Assembly (NCBI RefSeq): GCF_002343915.1
Contig: NZ_NETK01000001.1
Location: forward strand, 4,660,001 to 4,724,000
Reading direction: 5' to 3'
Length of the DNA: 64,000 nt
Source: Nannocystis exedens
GTDB lineage: Bacteria > Myxococcota_A > Polyangia > Nannocystales > Nannocystaceae
Part shown: positions 58,754 to 64,000 of the stretch, one piece after another
Position numbering within the stretch: the stretch's first letter is position 1
How the letters are laid out: every line of letters starts with the position of its first letter
Position numbers and translations under genes: made by a program
Notes under the pieces: model-generated
The model's database searches: none
Seen by the model: only the letters and a program-made list of their open reading frames with translations
Told to the model about the DNA's origin: nothing

Positions 58754-59359
58754 ATGTCTCGCAACATTCTCATGTTGGCCCCTGCGCTCGCGTTCGCACT
58801 GCCGTTCGTCACCTCCCAGCCGACGATGGCGCGTCCCCTCGCCACCCAGGCCCCGGAGACTCTGTGGGACGACCGCGACGGCGACCGCGACGACGACGAC
58901 AGCGACGACGACGACGACGGCGGCGGCGACGAATTCATCGCCCTGCAGGTCTGCTTCGAGGCGCAGCTCGTGCTCGCCCAGGAGGACCGCTCCTACTCGT
59001 GCGACCTCGTCGAGGGCCCGCAGTGCCTGTCGAATTGCACCGCCGAGGCGGTCGCGCCGCTGTGCCAGTCGGAGATCGCCAGCCGCGCCCGCGGTGGCGA
59101 CTTCGCCACCTGCGTCGACGAGCGCCTGGCGACGTGCCGCAGCCAATGTGAGACCGGCGGCGCCGCCTTCTGCCACGCCGACAACGACCTCAAGGCCCGC
59201 GACGGCGACCACGACGACGACGACAACGACCACCACGAGGACGACGACGACGACGACGACGACATCGCAGAGAACATCGACATCCACGAGGAGGACGGCT
59301 TCATCTTCATCGACGTGGAGATCTGCCTCGACCTGGTGATCGAGTCCGACGACATCTGA
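58754..59359 (+). CDS. Secreted Asp-rich acidic protein
   Basis: 201 residues: signal peptide (about 1-26), two stretches of consecutive Asp, Glu and His (near 40-60 and 150-175), and between them a helical Cys-containing domain with six to eight cysteines (QVCFEAQLV, YSCDLVEGPQCLSNCTAEA, DFATCVDERLATCRSQCETG). The Asp runs suggest calcium or other cation binding outside the cell. No family recognised. Starts at the ATG 8 bases after a good ribosome site. Confidence 0.65.
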   Translation: MSRNILMLAPALAFALPFVTSQPTMARPLATQAPETLWDDRDGDRDDDDSDDDDDGGGDEFIALQVCFEAQLVLAQEDRSYSCDLVEGPQCLSNCTAEAVAPLCQSEIASRARGGDFATCVDERLATCRSQCETGGAAFCHADNDLKARDGDHDDDDNDHHEDDDDDDDDIAENIDIHEEDGFIFIDVEICLDLVIESDDI

Positions 59360-59378
59360 CGCGCAGCGCCCGCCCCAC

Positions 59379-59409
59379 GGCCGCGATCGGCGCCTCGCCG
59401 GTCGCGGCC
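59379..59409. terminator. Hairpin between convergent genes
   Basis: GGCCGCGA (59379-59386) and its exact complement (59402-59409) enclose 15 bases, between the stops at 59359 and 59424, so it can end transcription from both sides. Confidence 0.55.
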
Positions 59410-59423
59410 CCTTCGCGTCGTCG

Positions 59424-60506
59424 TCACAGGCTCTGCACGAACTCCCAGATCTGCTGCCCGCCGAACAGCGGCCACCCGTGCGTCGTGCCGTCGTAGCCGC
59501 CCTCGCTGTGCTCGCACCACACGACCGGCAAACCGACGTCGCAGGCCTGATACGCCGCGCAGCCGTGGCTCTCCGGCTCTGCCTCGACCGCCGCGTGGAC
59601 GTCGGCGATCGGCGGCGCCGTCTCGTCGCTGCAGCCGTTGCGCTCGCGCCAGAAGTCGCGCGCCTCCTCGCCGTTGCCGAACGGCACGTGGACGTCGGCG
59701 ATCCCGTGGATCACGAGCGCCGCGACCCGGTCGACGCAATCCTCCTTCTCCGGCAGGTAGCCGGCCACCGGCGCGACCGCCAGCAGCCGGTCGCCGAACC
59801 GGCAGCCGAGGATGTTGACGAAGTGCGCGCCCGAGCTGGTGCCGGCCGCGAACACGCGGGCCTCGTCGACGCAGTAATTGTTCACCAGCTGCTCGAGCAC
59901 TTTTTCAAAGAACTCGGCGTTGATCTCGCGCTCCCCGTCGCCCTCCCAGCCGGTCCCGCCGAGCGACGTCATGTACACCAGGATCGCGTGATCGCCCATC
60001 GCCGCCTGGAACCCGGCGCAGTCGCCGTCCTGACAATTGGGCCCGGTGCGGTTGCGGCCGTGGAACGCGAACCCGAGCGGGTACGGCGAATTCGGGTCGT
60101 AGTCGGGCGGCAGCGACACGATGTACTGCCCTGATTGATCTTGCACCGCGATCGTCAGGCCCCCGCTCGCAGGATTCATCACACCACAGCCCGCGCTGCC
60201 GAGCGCGCCCGTCGTGCCCCCCGTGGTGCTCGCGTCGGTGGTCGTCGGCTCGCCGGTCGTCGGCGTCCCGGTCGTCGGCGCCGCCGTCGTGCCCGTGCTC
60301 GTGCTCGCCGGCGGCTCGGCGGTCGTTCCGCCGGTGGTCGTCGCGTCGCTCGCCGCCTCGCCGGTGGTCGCCGGCGGGTCCGTCGTCGCCATCGTGGTCG
60401 TCGCGCCGGTGGCGTCGGTGCTGCCGTCGCCGCCGCCCGAACAGCCGCCGATCGATCCGGCCGCCAGCCACGCCGCCCACGAGAAATTCCCTAATCCGCG
60501 GATCAT
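59424..60506 (-). CDS. Esterase lipoprotein (PHB-depolymerase/feruloyl-esterase-like)
   Basis: 360 residues from the ATG at 60506: lipobox AAGSIGGC, a Thr/Gly/Ala linker to about residue 100, then an alpha/beta hydrolase domain of the PHB depolymerase / feruloyl esterase LpqC type, with FAFHGRNRTGPNC, the nucleophile motif FAAGTSSGAHFVNILG, an Asp in ALVIHGIADVHVPFGNG and a His near the end, HGWPLFGG. It should be a surface esterase for plant or bacterial polymers. Confidence 0.85.
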   Translation of the reverse strand: MIRGLGNFSWAAWLAAGSIGGCSGGGDGSTDATGATTTMATTDPPATTGEAASDATTTGGTTAEPPASTSTGTTAAPTTGTPTTGEPTTTDASTTGGTTGALGSAGCGVMNPASGGLTIAVQDQSGQYIVSLPPDYDPNSPYPLGFAFHGRNRTGPNCQDGDCAGFQAAMGDHAILVYMTSLGGTGWEGDGEREINAEFFEKVLEQLVNNYCVDEARVFAAGTSSGAHFVNILGCRFGDRLLAVAPVAGYLPEKEDCVDRVAALVIHGIADVHVPFGNGEEARDFWRERNGCSDETAPPIADVHAAVEAEPESHGCAAYQACDVGLPVVWCEHSEGGYDGTTHGWPLFGGQQIWEFVQSL

Positions 60507-60589
60507 GCGGCACGCTACCAAATCCGCCGAATCACCGGGGCGCGTTCTCGATCGTCGACGCGCGGCGGCCGATCGGTGATCCTCGCGAC

Positions 60590-61420
60590 ATGCGCGACCC
60601 TCGCGAGATCTGCCGGTCCGACGCCGCGGCCATGGGGGCGGAGGCCCTGAAGGTCTGTCGCGCCGGCAGATACACCGCTCCGTCGGGCCGGGTCGTCGAG
60701 CTGGCCGACGCGATCGCGCGGGCGATCGCCGGCACCGTCGACATTCCCCCCGCGCTCGCCCTCGGCCTCGCCCCCGGCGGTCGCCGGTCGACGCGCATCG
60801 AGGTCGTCAATGACAGCACTCTGGTCGCCGCGCGCCGGCTGCACGACGCCGGCCTCGACGTCGTCGCCCTCAACTTCGCCTCCGCGCGCCGGCCGGGCGG
60901 CGGGTTCCTCTCGGGCGCGCGGGCCCAGGAGGAGTCACTGTGCCGCGCCTCGGCGCTGTACGTGTGCCTCGAAGGCCGGGCGATGTACGGCGACCACGGC
61001 GGCTGGCACGACGCGATGCACGGCCACGGCATGATCTACTCGCCGGCGGTCCCGGTGTTCCGCGGCGACGACGGCCCGCTGCTCGAGGCGCCCTGGCCGT
61101 GCGGCTTCATCACCGCCGCCGCGCCGAACCGCAACGCCCTGCGCCGCCACGCGCCCGAGCGCGAGCCCGAGCTGCCGCGGGTGTTCGCCGGCCGGATCGC
61201 CCGCGTGCTCGCCCTCGCCGCCCGCCACGGCCACGACGGCGTCGTCCTCGGCGCCTGGGGCTGCGGCGCGTTCGGCTGCGACCCCGAGCTCGTCGCCGAC
61301 CAGTTCCACGCCGCCCTCACCGGCCCCTTCCGCGGCGCCTTCGAGCGCGTCGTGTTCGCCGTCCTCGACACCAGCCTCGAGCAGCGCACCCTCGGCCCGT
61401 TCGCCCGCCGCTTCGTCTGA
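60590..61420 (+). CDS. Bacterial-type poly(ADP-ribose) glycohydrolase (TIGR02452 family)
   Basis: 276 residues of the macro-domain-related bacterial PARG type: VVALNFASARRPGGGFLSGARAQEESLCRASALY holds the catalytic signature (GGG, then QEE, about residues 104-117), followed by MIYSPAVPVFRG and the conserved LGAWGCGAFGCDPELVADQFHAAL. It should remove ADP-ribose polymers or ADP-ribose. The neighbouring convergent gene encodes a NADAR-type ADP-ribose hydrolase. Its stop TGA is the start of a repeat chain. Confidence 0.88.
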   Translation: MRDPREICRSDAAAMGAEALKVCRAGRYTAPSGRVVELADAIARAIAGTVDIPPALALGLAPGGRRSTRIEVVNDSTLVAARRLHDAGLDVVALNFASARRPGGGFLSGARAQEESLCRASALYVCLEGRAMYGDHGGWHDAMHGHGMIYSPAVPVFRGDDGPLLEAPWPCGFITAAAPNRNALRRHAPEREPELPRVFAGRIARVLALAARHGHDGVVLGAWGCGAFGCDPELVADQFHAALTGPFRGAFERVVFAVLDTSLEQRTLGPFARRFV

Positions 61421-61459
61421 CCTTCAAGACATGTCCTTCAAGACATATCCTTTCAGTCA
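61418..61459. repeat. Three-unit 14-bp repeat chain between convergent PARG and NADAR genes
   Basis: TGACC-TTCA-AGACA (61418-61431, containing the PARG stop codon), TGTCC-TTCA-AGACA (61432-61445) and TATCC-TTTC-AGTCA (61446-61459). It fills the gap down to the NADAR stop at 61467 and can act as a two-way terminator. Confidence 0.8.
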
Positions 61460-61466
61460 TCCATCA

Positions 61467-62096
61467 TCATTTTCCCTGCAGCCGAAATCGCAGCACCATC
61501 AGCGCGAGCGGCATGTAGCGGCCGAGCGCCTGCGCGTCGGCGGGGCCCATGTACAGCAGCGACATCCCGGTCGCCAGCAGCGCCTGGCACACGTCCGGGT
61601 GGGCCCGCAGCTTGGCCTCGGTCGCGCGGGCGATCAGGGCCCCGTGCTCGGGCGAGCCGACCGCGATCTCCTCGCCGCGCCAGCGGAACGTCCGGCGCCC
61701 GCCCGTGCCGACCCGTCGCCGGCCCGACGTCCCGGCCGCCACCGCCGCGCGCGCCGGGTCGTCCTCCGGCAGCTTCAGGCACTGATAGAACGACCACACG
61801 CTGCGGCACTCCAGGCCGCCCAGCACGAACGGCGCGGGTGAATCGCTGGCCAGCGGCGCGCCCGAGATCATGTGTTGGAGCGGCCGCCGCTGCTGGGCCC
61901 GCCACGCCGCGTATTCGCCCGGCCCGAGCTTCAGCGTGCGCGCCTCGTGCTCGGCCGCGCGCGCGTCTCCGACGGTCGCGCGGCGGCCCTCGTAGAGCAG
62001 CCCCTCGAGCTGCGGATCGCCGGGGTCGATCGACCGGCAGGCCTCGGCGACCCCGCGGCCCTTCAGCAGCTCTCGCAGCGGTCGCGCGCTCGCCAT
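61467..62096 (-). CDS. NADAR-domain ADP-ribose hydrolase
   Basis: 209 residues. The N-terminal 60 residues are helical; the rest resembles the NADAR (YbiA-like) fold: FVLGGLECRSVWSFYQCLKL (substrate loop with YQ and K), RTFRWRGEEIAVGSPEHGAL, and ARATEAKLRAHPDVCQALLATG, the family's conserved helix. NADAR enzymes cleave ADP-ribose-like N-glycosidic bonds, and some remove ADP-ribose from guanine in DNA. It is convergent with the PARG-type gene, which suggests a shared role in ADP-ribose turnover. Confidence 0.7.
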   Translation of the reverse strand: MASARPLRELLKGRGVAEACRSIDPGDPQLEGLLYEGRRATVGDARAAEHEARTLKLGPGEYAAWRAQQRRPLQHMISGAPLASDSPAPFVLGGLECRSVWSFYQCLKLPEDDPARAAVAAGTSGRRRVGTGGRRTFRWRGEEIAVGSPEHGALIARATEAKLRAHPDVCQALLATGMSLLYMGPADAQALGRYMPLALMVLRFRLQGK

Positions 62097-62657
62097 GCGC
62101 CGATTCTACCGCCCTCGCCGCGGGGCTCCGCGCTTTCTTGTGACCCTCGCCGCATGCGGGGCCGCCTTCGCTCGCCGCCGCCAGGACTTCGCCGGCGCAG
62201 GCCGGCGTCGACGGCGGTCCTTCGGGGCGCGCTCGTCGGGTGCCGGCAGAGCCGCCCCATCGCGCTCGGCGATCGCGTCTTCACTCCGCCAGGTGCTGCG
62301 CAGGGCGCCCCGCTCCCCGCCAGTCGCTCCGCTGCAGCGCCGCCGGTCGGCCCATCCTCGACGTCGCCTGGGGAGGGCGGCTCACGCCGGCTCGTCCCCT
62401 CGGGCGCCCGGCGCCGCCTCGACCTCCGCCCGAGCTCGGCGTGCGGACCGGCGAATACGGCGCGCAGGTCGCCGAGGACGGCTCCCGCTACCGCTGCGGC
62501 TCCGCTGCCGCCCCGGCCCCCTCCCGCCGCTCGATCGCGTCGCCCCGGCGTAAATGTCCCCCAGGACATGCTTACAAACACATGTCCCGGGGGACATATG
62601 ATAAAGAGGAAGCACGAAGCGGGCTGGCCCCGGGACCGCCCACGGCGCCCGCCGGGC
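62097..62657. other. Gap with repeat chain, no supportable gene
   Basis: 561 bases. A protein-like piece (TGEYGAQVAEDGSRYRCGS near 62450-62510) may be a decayed gene, but nothing continuous can be supported. The repeat chain at 62555-62610 occupies the TspO side. Confidence 0.4.
62555..62610. repeat. Three- to four-unit 14-bp repeat chain
   Basis: The perfect TGTCC-CCCA-GGACA (62555-62568), the weak TGCTT-ACAA-ACACA (62569-62582), the perfect TGTCC-CGGG-GGACA (62583-62596) and a decayed TATGA-TAAA-GAGGA (62597-62610). The outer perfect units can also pair with each other. It lies 48 bases after the stop of TspO. Confidence 0.8.
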
Positions 62658-63134
62658 TCAACGGTTGAGGTGCCAGATCGCCGCGTTCAGCGCGAACGCG
62701 AATGTCACCCACAGCAGGTGCGGGATCTGCAGCAGACCGGCGGCCGGGCGGATCTTGATGAACGCGCGGATCATCGACACCAGCGCGAACCACTGCACGC
62801 CGACGCACACCAGCGACAGGTCCGGGCGGTGCAGGCCGAAGAACAGCGGGGACCAGGCCGCGTTGAGCAGCTGGTAGAGGAAGAACAGCCCGATCGCCCA
62901 CGGCAGCAGCGGGTGCTTGTCCTTGCGCGCCACCAGGTAGACGCTGATACCCAGGGTCGCGTAGAGCGACGTCCACACCGGGCCGAACACCGAGTCGGGC
63001 GGGGTCCAGTCCGGCTTGTGCAGGCGGTGGTACCAGCGGTCGGGCCCGAAGAAGTACCCGGACAGCGCGGGCACGTAGGCCACGCCGATCCAGAACAGCA
63101 GGCTCAGGGGTGACAGCAATCGGCGGCGGTGCAT
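62658..63134 (-). CDS. TspO/MBR family membrane protein
   Basis: 158 residues with five membrane helices and the family pattern KPDWTPPDSVFGPVWTSLYATLGISVYLV, WAIGLFFLYQLLNAAWSPLFFG and IKIRPAAGLLQIPHLLWVTFAFALNAAIW. TspO proteins bind porphyrins and related stress ligands in the outer or plasma membrane. The ATG at 63134 gives the usual length. Confidence 0.9.
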   Translation of the reverse strand: MHRRRLLSPLSLLFWIGVAYVPALSGYFFGPDRWYHRLHKPDWTPPDSVFGPVWTSLYATLGISVYLVARKDKHPLLPWAIGLFFLYQLLNAAWSPLFFGLHRPDLSLVCVGVQWFALVSMIRAFIKIRPAAGLLQIPHLLWVTFAFALNAAIWHLNR

Positions 63135-63232
63135 AGTCGCAAGCCTGAGGGAGGTCTGCCATCGCGGCAACTCGCGGCGATCGCGTCGAGCCGCGACGAT
63201 GATCGCCGCTCGGGCCCGCTGCCGCGACGCGC

Positions 63233-63769
63233 TCAGCCTTCGTGCCACGCGGCGAGCGTGGTCAGCAGCGCCGTCGTGAACGACGGCGTCGCCTCGTCGC
63301 CGAATCGTGAGAACGGGAACTCGCGCACCGACGCGCGGCGGAACGCGCCCGCCTCGTCGAGGAACAGCGCGCTGCCGAAGGGCAGCGGGTTGCCGATCTC
63401 GACCACCGGGATCCACGCGAGCAGCGCCTCTCCGTTCGCGCGCGCCGTGTCGTCGACCCGCGGCAGCGATCGCCACGTCGCCTCGACGTACTCCGCGATC
63501 ACCCGGCGCGCCGTCTCGATCGTGCGGCGCTCGCTGCTCTCGACCGCCAGCGTCGTCACCGAGTGGGTGGCGATCCAGTGAAACTTTTGTAGAAACTCGA
63601 CCAGGCTCGCCGGCAGCGCGCGGCCCAGGCGGGGGCGCAGCGCCGCGATCGCCCCCGGCAGCGCCCCTCGCGGCGCCCGCTGCAGCGGCGTCCGCGTCGC
63701 CAGCCATGCGAGCGCTGCCTCGACGCTCGCGCGCGGCATCACCTCGTCGTCGGCGTCCTCGGCCGTCAT
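63233..63769 (-). CDS. SUKH-like (SMI1/KNR4) protein
   Basis: 178 residues from the ATG at 63769: LGRALPASLVEFLQKFHWI is the typical start of a SUKH domain, followed by LLAWIPVVEIGNPLPFG and the C-terminal PSFTTALLTTLAAWHEG. SUKH proteins are often immunity or regulatory proteins. The first 15 codons (MTAEDADDEVMPRAS) are repeated in three mini-ORFs just upstream, each overlapping the next start, and the SUKH start itself overlaps the last mini-ORF stop (ATGA). Confidence 0.65.
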   Translation of the reverse strand: MTAEDADDEVMPRASVEAALAWLATRTPLQRAPRGALPGAIAALRPRLGRALPASLVEFLQKFHWIATHSVTTLAVESSERRTIETARRVIAEYVEATWRSLPRVDDTARANGEALLAWIPVVEIGNPLPFGSALFLDEAGAFRRASVREFPFSRFGDEATPSFTTALLTTLAAWHEG

Positions 63770-63955
63770 TCGCCGCACCTCGCCGGCGCCGCCTCGACGC
63801 GCGGCATCGCCTCGGCGTCGGCGTCCTCGGCCGTCAATCGTCGCGCTCCGCCGGCGCCGCCTCGTCGCTCGCCCGCGGCATCGCCTCGTCGGCGTCCTCG
63901 GCCGTCATTCGTCGCTCGCCCGCGGCATCGCCTCGTCGGCGTCCTCGGCCGTCAT
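63766..63955 (-). repeat. Three overlapping mini-ORFs copying the SUKH gene start
   Basis: Reading downstream: mini-ORF a (63955-63905, 16 residues MTAEDADEAMPRASDE), mini-ORF b (63908-63834, 24 residues, same start) and mini-ORF c (TTG start, 63837-63766, 23 residues, (L)TAEDADAEAMPR start). Each stop overlaps the next start (ATGA, TTGA, ATGA), with the SUKH gene last. At DNA level this is a tandem repeat of 47-71 bp. The preceding gene's stop overlaps the ATG of a in the same way. Confidence 0.75.
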
Positions 63956-64000
63956 TCACCGCGCCCCGCCAGCACCCGCGCCGCCGCCTGGGCCGCGACC
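63952..64000 (-). CDS. C-terminal end of an unidentified gene
   Basis: The gene enters from the right edge. The visible end is an amphipathic helix VAAQAAARVLAGRGE with a TGA stop at 63954-63952 that overlaps the ATG of the first mini-ORF. No function can be assigned. Confidence 0.4.
   Translation of the reverse strand, partial: VAAQAAARVLAGRGE

Overview
This is a very G+C-rich chromosomal segment whose gene content points to a myxobacterium, most likely of the Nannocystis/Plesiocystis group. The signs are a eukaryote-like Ser/Thr kinase with a TPR tail, many secreted lipoproteins with Thr/Gly/Ser/Asp-rich linkers behind the lipobox (FG-GAP, lamin-tail, CotH, beta-propeller and Cys-rich types), a DUF1592/DUF1552 pair, ECF-type sigma factors and a bacterial RRM protein. 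The taxonomy is inferred from content only. No rRNA, tRNA, CRISPR array, prophage or insertion sequence was recognised.

Layout: 1-2230 holds the end of a low-complexity protein (apparent frameshift) coupled to an ApbE flavin transferase. 2702-10296 is a tight operon of kinase, Hsp90-like ATPase, Lys-rich coiled-coil protein, retropepsin-like protease and a TPR protein. 10300-16460 has a tandem repeat array, an FG-GAP lipoprotein, a small membrane protein, a DUF2156 protein and an AraC regulator. 16552-25939 is a mixed region with two FAD monooxygenases, an aldo/keto reductase, several unknowns and at least two decayed genes, one a KamB-type 16S rRNA methyltransferase with two adjacent in-frame TGA codons. 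26263-31438 has the DUF1592/DUF1552 operon, a histidine-kinase remnant, a SUKH-like protein and an RRM protein.

32937-40354 is the most coherent system. A minus-strand operon VTC polyphosphate polymerase - DUF4956 membrane protein - HlyD-type adaptor - TolC-type outer-membrane protein is flanked by a lamin-tail lipoprotein and, divergently, a CotH-kinase lipoprotein. It looks like an envelope-spanning polyphosphate or phosphoryl-transfer machine. 41136-43330 couples a GyrB-like ATPase lacking TOPRIM to an alpha/beta-hydrolase fusion. 45009-53240 has an ion transporter, an EEP-nuclease pseudogene, a sigma factor with a FecR-domain protein, two tandem paralogous Cys-rich lipoproteins and a secreted proline-linker protein. 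54312-64000 has an AEC transporter, a T4 Rnl1-like RNA ligase, a second sigma factor with a membrane partner, an Asp-rich secreted protein, an esterase lipoprotein, convergent PARG-type and NADAR ADP-ribose hydrolases, TspO, and a SUKH gene preceded by three overlapping mini-ORFs that copy its own start.

Across the whole window runs a short palindromic repeat family, TGNCC-N4-GGNCA. Single units (usually flanked C...G) sit mostly inside genes. In many intergenic or linker positions they are chained head to tail at exactly 14-bp steps, so that CATG marks most junctions. I found 14 chains of two or more units and about 21 single units; this is the strongest unexplained signal here.
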